Below are positions 34,218 to 42,739 of a stretch of 64,000 nucleotides of DNA, piece after piece. Source of the stretch: Streptomyces sp. NBC_01481. Lineage in GTDB: Bacteria > Actinomycetota > Actinomycetes > Streptomycetales > Streptomycetaceae. The translations under genes were made by a program, and so were the position numbers. The DNA lies in the NCBI RefSeq assembly GCF_026339995.1, contig NZ_JAPEPT010000007.1, positions 1 through 64,000 on the forward strand, read 5' to 3'. Each line of letters opens with the position of its first letter. Position 1 is the stretch's first letter. The notes beneath the pieces are model-generated. The model worked only from the letters and a program-made list of their open reading frames with translations. It did no database searches and was not told where the DNA came from.

Positions 34218-34221
34218 GTGA
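34078..34221 (+). CDS. Possible 47-residue leader ORF upstream of cdgE
   Basis: ATG 34078 is preceded by a G-rich site (GAGGGGGG at 34061-34068). The frame encodes MHGHWRDDPTRQDCRRRPPH... and its TGA overlaps the GTG start of the next gene (GTGA at 34218-34221), the usual sign of translational coupling. The product is Arg/Pro-rich with no family. It could be a coupling leader rather than a functional protein; codon bias is only moderate. Confidence 0.4.
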   Translation: MHGHWRDDPTRQDCRRRPPHAPEDRPDTAPVEPATVRQTAVLPGAAR

Positions 34222-37046
34222 GCGCCCCGAGTGCGCTCCTGGAGCGGCAGACGGTTCCCGGCGGCGGCACGGGACTGCTGCCCCGGCTCCTCCTCGCCGG
34301 GGTCTGCACCGGGTACGGCGTGGGCGCCGCCTTCGGCTGGGGCTCGCCCGAAGTCGCTCTGATCATGGGCGACTTCGGGCTGAGCGCAGCGGCCCTGATC
34401 GCCGCCGTCTCCTGCCTTCTCTACGCCCGCCCGGGGAAGGGCCGGTTTCGGCCCGCCTGGCTGCTGTTCGCGCTCTCCTCCGCGATGGCCTCCGGCGGCA
34501 ACGCCGTCTGGGGGTGGTACGAGGTCGTGCTGCACCAGGAGGTACCGAGCCCCTCCATCGCCGATCTGTTCTTCCTCTGCTTCGCACCGCCGGCCATCGT
34601 CGGCCTCCTCGTCCTCGCCAAGCGACCGGTCACCAGAGCCGGCTGGGTCTGTCTCGCGCTGGACGCCTGGCTGATCGGCGGCTCGCTGCTGACCCTGTCG
34701 TGGAGTCTCGCGCTCGCCCACACCGCACACGTGCAGGGCGAGAGCGTGGCTCCCGCCGCCCTCGCGCTCGCCTATCCGCTGCTCGACATCGTGCTGGTCA
34801 GCATGGTGCTCGCGCTGCACTTCCGGCGCCCGGCCGCCAACCGCGCCGCGGTGAACACCGCCATCGCCGCGCTCGCCCTGACCGTCCTGTGCGATGCGCT
34901 GTTCACCTCGCAGCTGCTGCAGGACAGCTACCGCTCGGGCCAGCTCCTCGACGCCGGGTGGTTCGCCGGTTCGCTGCTGCTGGCATACGCCCCCTGGGGC
35001 GCCCGCCGTCCGGTCGAGGCGACGCGCCCGCCGCGCGGCCCGCGCCACCCCAGCCGCCCCGTCGCGGGCTCGCTGGCCGCCCTCACGCCGTATCTCGCGG
35101 CCGCCGTGTGCACCCTCGGGATCCTCTACAACGTCATCGAGGGCCGCCGTGTGGACCGGGTCGTCGTCCTCACCGGCTGCACCGTCGTCCTCGCACTCGT
35201 CGTCCGCCAGGGCATCATGCTCCTGGACAACATCGCCCTGACCCATGAACTGGCCCAGAAGGAGAACCACTTCCGCTCGCTGGTGCAGGGATCGAGCGAT
35301 GTCATCATGATCGCCGCTCCCACCGGGATTCTGCGCTATGTCAGCCCGGCCGCCGCCGGTGTCTACGGCCGCGAGGCGGAGGAGCTCATCGGATCCGAGC
35401 TGGCCTGTCTCATCCACCCGGAGGATCTCGGCCGGGTGGTCCGCGAAGTGCGCCGGTTTCTGGCCGCTCCTCCCGCCCAGGAGCCCACCACCCGGATCGA
35501 GTGCCGCTTCAGGTCCGGCACCGGCGACTGGCTCAATGTGGAGTCCACGGTCAACCGCCACCAGGGCGGCCTGATCTTCAACAGCCGGGATGTCACCGAA
35601 CGGGTCCGTCTCCAGGCGCAGTTGCAGCACAACGCCGAGCACGACCCGCTCACCGACCTGCCCAACCGTGCGCTGTTCACCGAGCGCGTCCGCCAGGCGC
35701 TCACCGGCCGCCGCGCGGGCGACTCGGGCACCGCCGTGCTCTTCATCGACCTCGACGGCTTCAAGGGGGTCAACGACCGCCTGGGCCACCAGGCGGGCGA
35801 CGAGCTGCTGATCCAGGCGGCCCGCCGCCTCCAGGATTCGGTACGTACTGGGGACACGGCCGCCCGGCTCGGCGGCGACGAGTTCGCCGCCCTCATCGTC
35901 GGCGACGGCTCCCGCGACGCGTCGGCCCGTGAGTACCAGGTGCGGGAGATCGCCGACCGGCTGCGCCTGACCCTCTCCCAGCCGTACCGCATCGACGGCA
36001 GCGAAGTGCGGGTGGCCGCCTCCATCGGGGTGGCCTTCGCCGAGCCGGGCATCACACCCACCGACCTGATGCGCAACGCCGACCTCGCCATGTACCGCGC
36101 CAAGGCGGCGGGCAAGGACCGGGTCGAGCTGTACGCCCCGCAGATGCAGGCCGAGGTGGTACGGCGCAGCGAGCTGGCCGCACGGCTGCGCAGCGCCCTG
36201 CACGAGGGCGAGTTCGCGCTGCTGCACCAGCCCGTGGTGAGCCTCGCCACCGGGCGCGTCGCCGCCGTGGCCGCCCAGGCCCGCTGGCGCTCGGCCCAGG
36301 GGATCCTGTTCACGCCCGCCGAGTTCCTGCGGGTCGCGGACGCCGCTGCGGAGACCCAGGAGGGCATCCGCACCGCCGAACTCGGCCGCTGGCTGCTCGA
36401 GGAAGCCGTGGAGCAGGCCGCCGAGCGCGGCAGGCTGGGCCACCGGGTGCCCGTGTCCGTCCGGCTCTCGGCTCCACGGCTGCTGGACAAGTCGCTGCCG
36501 CTCGGCTCCATCGAGGCCCTGCTCACCCGGCACGGGCTGCCGTCGGGCGCCCTGATCATCGAGCTCGCCGACAGCGATCCGCGGATCTCCTTCGACGATC
36601 TGGAGCAGCGTCTGGTCGCGCTGCGCAGACTCGGCGTACGGATCGCGCTGGACGGCATCGGCAGCGGCTACGCCGCAATCAACGCACTGCGCAGGCTCCC
36701 CGTGGACGTACTGAAACTGGACAGGGGTCTGGTGGAGGGTGTCGTCGAGTCCGCGCGGCTGCACAAGATCACCGCGGGGCTGCTGCGGATCGCCTGCGAT
36801 CTCGGCATGCAGTCCGTGGCGGACGGCGTCGATGTGCCGGAGCAGGTGCTCGCCCTGCGCGCCATGGGGTGTACGCACGGCCAGGGCATGGCATTCTCCG
36901 GAGCACTGGACGAGTACCGGCTGCGCCGCGCCCTGGTCCGCGGCGAGTTCCCGGTGCCCGGCGGAATCGCCCTGCCCGCGCTGACGGGTGGCGCGTTCCC
37001 TGCCCGCAATGGCTCAAATAGTGAGACGCGCGTCCCACCCACTTGA
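34218..37046 (+). CDS. cdgE: Membrane PAS-GGDEF-EAL protein, diguanylate cyclase CdgE-like
   Basis: The 942-residue protein starts at GTG 34218. Hydrophobic helices (about 15-340, some nine or ten) form a membrane sensor. A PAS domain (about 350-465) follows with FRSLVQGSSDVIMI, then GGDEF (about 470-640) with LGGDEFAALI near 551 and the RxxD inhibitory site RTGD five residues before it. The EAL domain (about 650-915) is degenerate: EAL reads AQA, NxS reads RLS, DDFGTG reads DGIGSG, AEGVE reads ADGVD. I infer an active, product-inhibited cyclase with a non-catalytic EAL. Position next to ilvB matches what I remember of S. coelicolor CdgE. Confidence 0.85.
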   Translation: MSAPSALLERQTVPGGGTGLLPRLLLAGVCTGYGVGAAFGWGSPEVALIMGDFGLSAAALIAAVSCLLYARPGKGRFRPAWLLFALSSAMASGGNAVWGWYEVVLHQEVPSPSIADLFFLCFAPPAIVGLLVLAKRPVTRAGWVCLALDAWLIGGSLLTLSWSLALAHTAHVQGESVAPAALALAYPLLDIVLVSMVLALHFRRPAANRAAVNTAIAALALTVLCDALFTSQLLQDSYRSGQLLDAGWFAGSLLLAYAPWGARRPVEATRPPRGPRHPSRPVAGSLAALTPYLAAAVCTLGILYNVIEGRRVDRVVVLTGCTVVLALVVRQGIMLLDNIALTHELAQKENHFRSLVQGSSDVIMIAAPTGILRYVSPAAAGVYGREAEELIGSELACLIHPEDLGRVVREVRRFLAAPPAQEPTTRIECRFRSGTGDWLNVESTVNRHQGGLIFNSRDVTERVRLQAQLQHNAEHDPLTDLPNRALFTERVRQALTGRRAGDSGTAVLFIDLDGFKGVNDRLGHQAGDELLIQAARRLQDSVRTGDTAARLGGDEFAALIVGDGSRDASAREYQVREIADRLRLTLSQPYRIDGSEVRVAASIGVAFAEPGITPTDLMRNADLAMYRAKAAGKDRVELYAPQMQAEVVRRSELAARLRSALHEGEFALLHQPVVSLATGRVAAVAAQARWRSAQGILFTPAEFLRVADAAAETQEGIRTAELGRWLLEEAVEQAAERGRLGHRVPVSVRLSAPRLLDKSLPLGSIEALLTRHGLPSGALIIELADSDPRISFDDLEQRLVALRRLGVRIALDGIGSGYAAINALRRLPVDVLKLDRGLVEGVVESARLHKITAGLLRIACDLGMQSVADGVDVPEQVLALRAMGCTHGQGMAFSGALDEYRLRRALVRGEFPVPGGIALPALTGGAFPARNGSNSETRVPPT

Positions 37047-37079
37047 CACTGACAGTGCGCCGGGGAGAGGGTCAGTGCC

Positions 37080-37121
37080 ATGCGCACCCGAATTCTCGTA
37101 CTTGGAAAGCGCGTCGGCTGA
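37080..37121 (+). CDS. ilvB leader peptide, 13 residues
   Basis: ATG 37080 follows GGAGAGG at 37064-37070. The peptide is MRTRILVLGKRVG, with consecutive Ile-Leu-Val-Leu codons, the three branched-chain amino acids made by the downstream operon. It is followed by a hairpin and a U-run terminator before ilvB. Ribosome stalling at these codons would favour read-through, as in classic ilv attenuation. Leader peptides of this kind upstream of actinobacterial ilvB are established. Confidence 0.9.
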   Translation: MRTRILVLGKRVG

Positions 37122-37197
37122 GCAGGGCCTCATGAAAACCCTGCAGACCCCTCCCGACGCGCTCCCCTCGCTTGCCACATGGCACGAGGGGTTTTTT
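37122..37197 (+). promoter_or_regulatory. ilvB transcription attenuator
   Basis: Directly after the leader stop, GCAGGG (37122-37127) and CCCTGC (37139-37144) form a first hairpin. The terminator hairpin follows: CCCCTCG (37164-37170) and TGCC pair with GGCA and CGAGGGG (37181-37191), then TTTTTT (37192-37197). This is one of only two strong U-run terminators I found in the window; the other precedes cimA. Confidence 0.9.
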
Positions 37198-37256
37198 GTT
37201 GCACTGGAACACCCCAAACCCTCGCAAAAACCCTCAGCTTCGAGAAGAGAATGCCG

Positions 37257-39137
37257 ATGACCGAGCAGGCCACCGGGGCCCACCATCCGCAGCCGCGGGC
37301 CCGTACCGGCGGACAGTTGTCCGCCGCAGTTGAGCACGTCACGGGCGCGCAGTCCCTCATCCGTTCTCTTGAGGAAGTGGGGGCCGACACGGTGTTCGGC
37401 ATCCCCGGCGGCGCCATCCTCCCCGCGTACGACCCGATGATGGACTCCACCAAGGTCCGCCACGTCCTGGTCCGCCACGAGCAGGGCGCCGGCCACGCGG
37501 CCACCGGCTACGCGCAGGCCACCGGCAAGGTCGGCGTCTGCATGGCCACCTCGGGCCCCGGCGCCACCAACCTGGTCACCCCGATCGCCGACGCCCACAT
37601 GGACTCCGTGCCGCTGGTCGCGATCACCGGCCAGGTGGCCTCCAAGGCGATCGGCACGGACGCCTTCCAGGAGGCGGACATCTGCGGCATCACGATGCCG
37701 ATCACCAAGCACAACTTCCTGGTCACCAAGGCCGACGACATCCCGCGCACCATCGCCGAGGCATTCCACATCGCTTCGACGGGACGGCCGGGCCCGGTCC
37801 TGGTCGACATCGCCAAGGACGCGCTGCAGGCACAGACGGTCTTCAGCTGGCCGCCGCAGACCGACCTGCCCGGCTACCGGCCCGTGACCAAGCCGCACGC
37901 CAAGCAGATCCGCGAGGCCGCCAAGCTGATCGTCCAGGCCAAGCGCCCCGTCCTGTACGTCGGCGGCGGCGTCCTCAAGGCCGGCGCCACCACCGAGCTC
38001 AAGGTTCTCGCCGAGCTCACCGGAGCCCCCGTCACCACCACCCTGATGGCGCTGGGCGCGTTCCCCGACAGCCACCCGCTGCACGTGGGAATGCCGGGCA
38101 TGCACGGTGCGGTCACCGCCGTCACCGCGCTGCAGAAGGCCGACCTGATCGTCGCCCTCGGAGCCCGTTTCGACGACCGCGTCACCGGAAAGCTGGACAG
38201 CTTCGCCCCGTACGCGAAGATCGTCCACGCCGACATCGACCCGGCCGAGATCGGCAAGAACCGCACCGCCGACGTCCCGATCGTCGGGGACGCCCGCGAG
38301 GTCATCGCCGACCTGGTCCAGGCCGTCCAGGCCGAGCACAGCGACGGCCACACCGGCGACTACAGCGCCTGGTGGAAGGACCTCAGCCGCTGGCGCGAGA
38401 CCTACCCGCTCGGCTACGACCAGCCGGACGACGGCAGCCTCTCGCCGCAGCAGGTCATCCAGCGCATCGGCGAACTGGCCCCCGAGGACACCATCTACGC
38501 CGCGGGCGTCGGCCAGCACCAGATGTGGGCCGCGCACTTCATCCAGTACGAGAAGCCCGCCACCTGGCTGAACTCCGGCGGCGCGGGGACGATGGGATAC
38601 GCGGTCCCGGCCGCGATGGGCGCCAAGGCGGGAATGCCGGAGCGCACGGTCTGGGCGATCGACGGCGACGGCTGCTTCCAGATGACCAATCAGGAGCTCA
38701 CCACCTGCGCCCTGAACAACATCCCGATCAAGGTCGCGATCATCAACAACGGCGCGCTGGGGATGGTCCGCCAGTGGCAGACGCTGTTCTACAACCAGCG
38801 CTACTCCAGCACCGTCCTGCACGCCGACGACACGGGCCACCATGTGGCGGGCTCCCAGGTCGGCGCGAGCACCACGGCACGCAAGGGCACCCGCGTCCCG
38901 GACTTCGTCAAGCTGTCCGAGGCCATGGGCTGCCACGCGATCCGCTGTGAGTCCCCGGACGACCTGGACAAGGTCATCGCCGAGGCCAATGCGATCAACG
39001 ACCGCCCCGTCGTGATCGACTTCATCGTCCACGAGGACGCGCAGGTCTGGCCGATGGTCGCCGCGGGCACCTCCAACGACGAGGTCATGGCGGCGCGCGG
39101 CGTCCGCCCCGACTTCGGCGACAACGAAGACGACTGA
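37257..39137 (+). CDS. ilvB: Acetolactate synthase large subunit
   Basis: The 626-residue ThDP enzyme condenses pyruvate with pyruvate or 2-oxobutyrate, the first common step to valine/leucine and isoleucine. ATG 37257 is preferred over 37251, because the purine-rich GAGAAGAG is too close to the latter. The catalytic Glu is in VRHEQGAGHAATGYAQ (about 80). The ThDP-Mg motif is GDGCFQMTNQELTT (about 470). The FAD/linker domain lies between. It heads ilvB-ilvN-ilvC; the small subunit starts 26 bases after its stop. Expression is likely controlled by the upstream attenuator. Confidence 0.96.
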   Translation: MTEQATGAHHPQPRARTGGQLSAAVEHVTGAQSLIRSLEEVGADTVFGIPGGAILPAYDPMMDSTKVRHVLVRHEQGAGHAATGYAQATGKVGVCMATSGPGATNLVTPIADAHMDSVPLVAITGQVASKAIGTDAFQEADICGITMPITKHNFLVTKADDIPRTIAEAFHIASTGRPGPVLVDIAKDALQAQTVFSWPPQTDLPGYRPVTKPHAKQIREAAKLIVQAKRPVLYVGGGVLKAGATTELKVLAELTGAPVTTTLMALGAFPDSHPLHVGMPGMHGAVTAVTALQKADLIVALGARFDDRVTGKLDSFAPYAKIVHADIDPAEIGKNRTADVPIVGDAREVIADLVQAVQAEHSDGHTGDYSAWWKDLSRWRETYPLGYDQPDDGSLSPQQVIQRIGELAPEDTIYAAGVGQHQMWAAHFIQYEKPATWLNSGGAGTMGYAVPAAMGAKAGMPERTVWAIDGDGCFQMTNQELTTCALNNIPIKVAIINNGALGMVRQWQTLFYNQRYSSTVLHADDTGHHVAGSQVGASTTARKGTRVPDFVKLSEAMGCHAIRCESPDDLDKVIAEANAINDRPVVIDFIVHEDAQVWPMVAAGTSNDEVMAARGVRPDFGDNEDD

Positions 39138-39163
39138 GAGCCGTAGGAAGAGGAACGACGACC

Positions 39164-39688
39164 ATGTCCAAGCACACGCTCTCCGTCCTGGTCGAGAACA
39201 CGCCAGGCATCCTCGCCCGGATCGCCTCGCTGTTCTCGCGCCGCGGGTTCAACATCGACTCGCTCGCTGTCGGCGTCACCGAGCACCCCGACATCTCCCG
39301 CATCACGATCGTGGTCAATGTCGAGGACCTGCCGCTGGAGCAGGTGACCAAGCAGCTCAACAAGCTCGTCAACGTTCTGAAGATCGTCGAACTCGAGCCC
39401 GCCGGTGCGATCCAGCGCGAACTCGTTCTGGTGAAGGTCCGCGCCGACAACGAGACCCGCTCGCAGATCGTCGAGATCGTCTCCCTGTTCCGCGCCAAGA
39501 CCGTGGACGTCTCTCCCGAGGCGGTCACGATCGAGGCCACCGGCGGTGCGGACAAGCTGGACGCCATGCTCAAGATGCTGGAGCAGTTCGGCATCAAGGA
39601 GCTCGTCCAGTCCGGCACGATCGCCATAGGGCGCGGCGCCCGGTCCATCACGGACAGGTCCCTGCGGGCCCTCGACCGTTCCGCCTAG
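39164..39688 (+). CDS. ilvN: Acetolactate synthase small (regulatory) subunit
   Basis: The 174-residue protein has an N-terminal ACT domain (about 4-78, HTLSVLVENTPGILARIASL, FNIDSLAVG) that binds valine for feedback inhibition, and a C-terminal ferredoxin-like half (about 85-165) with RELVLVKV and VQSGTIAIGRG. It pairs with the IlvB encoded just upstream. A good site, AGGAAGAGG, precedes the ATG. Confidence 0.95.
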   Translation: MSKHTLSVLVENTPGILARIASLFSRRGFNIDSLAVGVTEHPDISRITIVVNVEDLPLEQVTKQLNKLVNVLKIVELEPAGAIQRELVLVKVRADNETRSQIVEIVSLFRAKTVDVSPEAVTIEATGGADKLDAMLKMLEQFGIKELVQSGTIAIGRGARSITDRSLRALDRSA

Positions 39689-39761
39689 CGAGACCCCTCA
39701 CCTTCCTCACCCCTCCCGCCGTACGGTGGGACGCAACACTGCACACCAAGGAGATATCCCA

Positions 39762-40763
39762 GTGGCCGAGCTGTTCTACGACGACGATGCCGACCTGTCC
39801 ATCATCCAGAACCGCAAGGTCGCGGTCATCGGCTACGGCAGCCAGGGCCACGCCCACGCGCTGTCGCTGCGTGACTCGGGTGTCGACGTCCGTGTCGGTC
39901 TGCACGAGGGCTCCAAGTCCAAGGCCAAGGCCGAGGAGCAGGGCCTGCGCGTGGTGACGCCCGCCGAGGCGGCGGCCGAGGCCGACGTCATCATGATCCT
40001 CATCCCGGACCCGATCCAGTCCCAGGTGTACGAGGAGTCCATCAAGGACAACCTGAAGGACGGCGACGCGCTGTTCTTCGCCCACGGCTTCAACGTGCGC
40101 TTCGGCTTCATCAAGGTCCCGGCCGGTGTGGACGTCGCCCTCGTCGCCCCCAAGGGCCCGGGCCACCTGGTCCGCCGCCAGTACGAGGAGGGCCGCGGCG
40201 TCCCCGCGATCGCCGCCGTCGAGCAGGACGCCTCCGGCAACGCGTTCGCCCTGGCGCTCTCGTACGCCAAGGCCATCGGCGGCACCCGCGCCGGCGTCAT
40301 CAAGACCACCTTCACCGAGGAGACCGAGACCGACCTGTTCGGTGAGCAGGCCGTCCTCTGCGGTGGCACGTCCGCGCTGGTCAAGGCGGGCTTCGAGACC
40401 CTGGTCGAGGCCGGCTACCAGCCGGAGATCGCGTACTTCGAGTGCCTCCACGAGCTGAAGCTGATCGTGGACCTGATGTACGAGGGCGGCCTGGAGAAGA
40501 TGCGCTGGTCGGTCTCCGAGACCGCCGAGTGGGGCGACTACGTCACCGGCCCCCGCATCATCACGGACCAGACCAAGGCCGAGATGAAGAAGGTCCTCTC
40601 CGAGATCCAGGACGGCACCTTTGCCAAGAACTGGATGGACGAGTACCACGGCGGTCTGAAGAAGTACAACGAGTACAAGACGCAGGACGAGAACCACCTG
40701 CTGGAGACCACCGGCAAGGAGCTTCGCAAGCTCATGAGCTGGGTCGACAACGAAGAGGCGTAA
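39762..40763 (+). CDS. ilvC: Ketol-acid reductoisomerase
   Basis: The 333-residue class I enzyme isomerises and reduces acetolactate or acetohydroxybutyrate with NADPH and magnesium. The start is GTG 39762, eight bases after AAGGAG; the open frame upstream is not used. The Rossmann motif VIGYGSQGHAHALSLRDSG is at about 23-41. Metal ligands lie in FGEQAVLCGG (Asp/Glu around 190-198) and the helical C-terminal domain with YFECLHELKLIVDL. It is third in the ilvBNC operon, with a strong terminator 12 bases after its stop. Confidence 0.96.
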   Translation: MAELFYDDDADLSIIQNRKVAVIGYGSQGHAHALSLRDSGVDVRVGLHEGSKSKAKAEEQGLRVVTPAEAAAEADVIMILIPDPIQSQVYEESIKDNLKDGDALFFAHGFNVRFGFIKVPAGVDVALVAPKGPGHLVRRQYEEGRGVPAIAAVEQDASGNAFALALSYAKAIGGTRAGVIKTTFTEETETDLFGEQAVLCGGTSALVKAGFETLVEAGYQPEIAYFECLHELKLIVDLMYEGGLEKMRWSVSETAEWGDYVTGPRIITDQTKAEMKKVLSEIQDGTFAKNWMDEYHGGLKKYNEYKTQDENHLLETTGKELRKLMSWVDNEEA

Positions 40764-40774
40764 GCCAGTGGGCC

Positions 40775-40806
40775 GGGGGGCCGGGACCGGAGTGTTCCGG
40801 CCCCCC
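40775..40806 (+). terminator. ilvBNC operon terminator
   Basis: GGGGGGCCGG (40775-40784) and CCGGCCCCCC (40797-40806) form a perfect 10-bp stem with a 12-base loop, just after the ilvC stop. No U run. Confidence 0.85.
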
Positions 40807-41024
40807 GCCACCGTGCTCCGCCGCGATCGGGTGCTTCTCCACCCTGTCCAGCCACGGACGGGTGATCCTGCCTTCGAGGCGCAAGACGTACCGCTTGGCA
40901 CCACTACACTTCTAAACCACATACGCGTCAGGCCCACAGTGTCGTGCGTCTTCCACGCGGCTAGCCCCCTCCACCGCCTGCGGCCGTCGGGACGGCCGTC
41001 CGCACTGGATTTGTGAGGACTCAC

Positions 41025-42617
41025 GTGAGCTCGAAACCTGTCGTACTCATCGCTGAAGAGCTGTCGCCCGCCACCGTCGACGCGCTGGGCCCGGACTTCG
41101 AGATCCGGCACTGCAACGGCGCCGACCGCGCCGAGCTGCTCCCCGCCATCGCCGATGTCGACGCGATCCTCGTCCGCAGCGCCACCAAGGTCGACGCCGA
41201 GGCCATCGCCGCCGCGAAGAAGCTGCGCGTCGTCGCCCGCGCGGGCGTCGGACTGGACAATGTCGACGTCTCCGTGGCCACCAAGGCCGGCGTGATGGTC
41301 GTCAACGCCCCCACGTCGAACATCGTCACCGCCGCCGAGCTCGCCTGCGGTCTGCTGGTCGCCACCGCGCGCAACATCCCGCAGGCCAACACCGCCCTGA
41401 AGAACGGCGAGTGGAAGCGCTCCAAGTACACCGGTGTCGAGCTGAGCGAGAAGACCCTCGGCGTGGTCGGCCTCGGCCGCATCGGCGTGCTGGTCGCCCA
41501 GCGGATGTCCGCCTTCGGCATGAAGATCGTCGCGTACGACCCCTACGTACAGCCCGCGCGCGCCGCGCAGATGGGCGTCAAGCTGCTGACGCTCGACGAG
41601 CTGCTCGAGGTCTCCGACTTCATCACCGTCCACCTGCCCAAGACCCCCGAGACCCTCGGGCTGATCGGCCACGAGGCGCTGCACAAGGTCAAGCCCTCGG
41701 TCCGGATCGTCAACGCCGCACGTGGCGGGATCGTCGACGAGGAGGCCCTGTACTCGGCGCTCAAGGAGGGCCGGGTCGCCGGAGCGGGCCTGGACGTGTA
41801 CGCGAAGGAGCCGTGCACCGACTCCCCGCTCTTCGAGCTCGACCAGGTCGTCTGCACCCCGCACCTGGGCGCGTCCACCGACGAGGCGCAGGAGAAGGCG
41901 GGCATCTCCGTCGCCCGCTCGGTGCGTCTCGCGCTCGCCGGTGAGCTCGTGCCGGACGCGGTGAACGTCCAGGGCGGCGTGATCGCCGAGGACGTGCGCC
42001 CGGGTCTGCCGCTCGCCGAGAAGCTCGGCCGGATCTTCACCGCGCTGGCGGGCGAGGTCGCGGTCCGTCTCGACGTCGAGGTGTACGGAGAGATCACCCA
42101 GCACGACGTCAAGGTGCTCGAACTGTCCGCGCTCAAGGGCGTGTTCGAGGATGTCGTCGACGAGACGGTCTCGTATGTCAACGCCCCGCTGTTCGCGCAG
42201 GAGCGCGGTGTCGAGGTCCGGCTGACGACGAGCTCGGAGTCCCCGGACCACCGCAACGTCGTCACCGTCCGCGGCACGCTCTCGGGCGGCGAGGAGGTCG
42301 CGGTCTCCGGCACGCTGGCCGGTCCCAAGCACCTCCAGAAGATCGTCGCCATCGGTGACTACGACATCGACCTGGCGCTCGCCGACCACATGGTCGTCCT
42401 GCGGTACATGGACCGTCCCGGCGTCGTGGGCACGGTCGGCCGGATCCTCGGTGAGGCCGGGCTGAACATCGCGGGCATGCAGGTCTCGCGCGCGGAGGAG
42501 GGCGGCGAGGCGGTCGTCGTGCTCACGGTCGACGACACGGTGCCGCCGGCGGTGCTGGCGGAGATCGCGGACGAGATCGGCGCGGCGTCGGCGCGATCGG
42601 TGAACCTGACGGACTGA
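41025..42617 (+). CDS. serA: D-3-phosphoglycerate dehydrogenase
   Basis: The 530-residue long-type SerA catalyses the first step of serine synthesis. The start is GTG 41025 (MSSKPVVLIAEELSPATVDA) after TGAGGA; the earlier GTG 41013 adds only four residues and has no site. The NAD domain has VGLGRIGVLVAQRM (about 147-160). Catalytic Arg, Glu and His are in NAARGGIVDEEAL, YAKEPCTDSPLF and TPHLGAST. The intervening ASB domain (about 320-450) and C-terminal ACT domain (about 455-528, MVVLRYMDRPGVVGTVGRIL) allow serine feedback. It has its own 261-base upstream gap after the ilvC terminator. Confidence 0.96.
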   Translation: MSSKPVVLIAEELSPATVDALGPDFEIRHCNGADRAELLPAIADVDAILVRSATKVDAEAIAAAKKLRVVARAGVGLDNVDVSVATKAGVMVVNAPTSNIVTAAELACGLLVATARNIPQANTALKNGEWKRSKYTGVELSEKTLGVVGLGRIGVLVAQRMSAFGMKIVAYDPYVQPARAAQMGVKLLTLDELLEVSDFITVHLPKTPETLGLIGHEALHKVKPSVRIVNAARGGIVDEEALYSALKEGRVAGAGLDVYAKEPCTDSPLFELDQVVCTPHLGASTDEAQEKAGISVARSVRLALAGELVPDAVNVQGGVIAEDVRPGLPLAEKLGRIFTALAGEVAVRLDVEVYGEITQHDVKVLELSALKGVFEDVVDETVSYVNAPLFAQERGVEVRLTTSSESPDHRNVVTVRGTLSGGEEVAVSGTLAGPKHLQKIVAIGDYDIDLALADHMVVLRYMDRPGVVGTVGRILGEAGLNIAGMQVSRAEEGGEAVVVLTVDDTVPPAVLAEIADEIGAASARSVNLTD

Positions 42618-42618
42618 G

Positions 42619-42637
42619 CCGGGGGCGCTGCCCCCGG
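42619..42637. terminator. serA terminator hairpin
   Basis: CCGGGGGC, GCT, GCCCCCGG is a perfect 8-bp stem with a 3-base loop beginning 2 bases after the serA stop. It forms the left edge of the convergent composite element. Confidence 0.7.
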
Positions 42638-42644
42638 ACCCCCG

Positions 42645-42739
42645 CGCCTCAATCGCCGGCGGGGCTGAGTTATTCAGCCCGTCCGGCGTTTGAGGACATG
42701 CGGCCGAAGGTCGCATTCGGGGTCTGGGGCGGAGCCCCA
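42645..42739 (-). repeat. Dispersed intergenic repeat, copy 3, in tail-to-tail arrangement
   Basis: The main core (42672-42725) is the reverse complement of copy 1 with one or two differences. To its left a degenerate half-core in the opposite orientation (42645-42669, CCTCAATCGCCGGCGGGGCT) faces it. To its right TGGGGC-GGA-GCCCCA (42725-42739) closes the structure. The last codons of the MFS gene lie inside this element. Confidence 0.8.

Noticed and set aside
39648..42716. Very long minus-strand open frames antisense to ilvC/serA, and similar ones elsewhere
   Set aside because: These are shadows produced by GC-rich third positions; they are rich in Arg, Gly, Asp and Val without domains, while the plus-strand genes are unmistakable.
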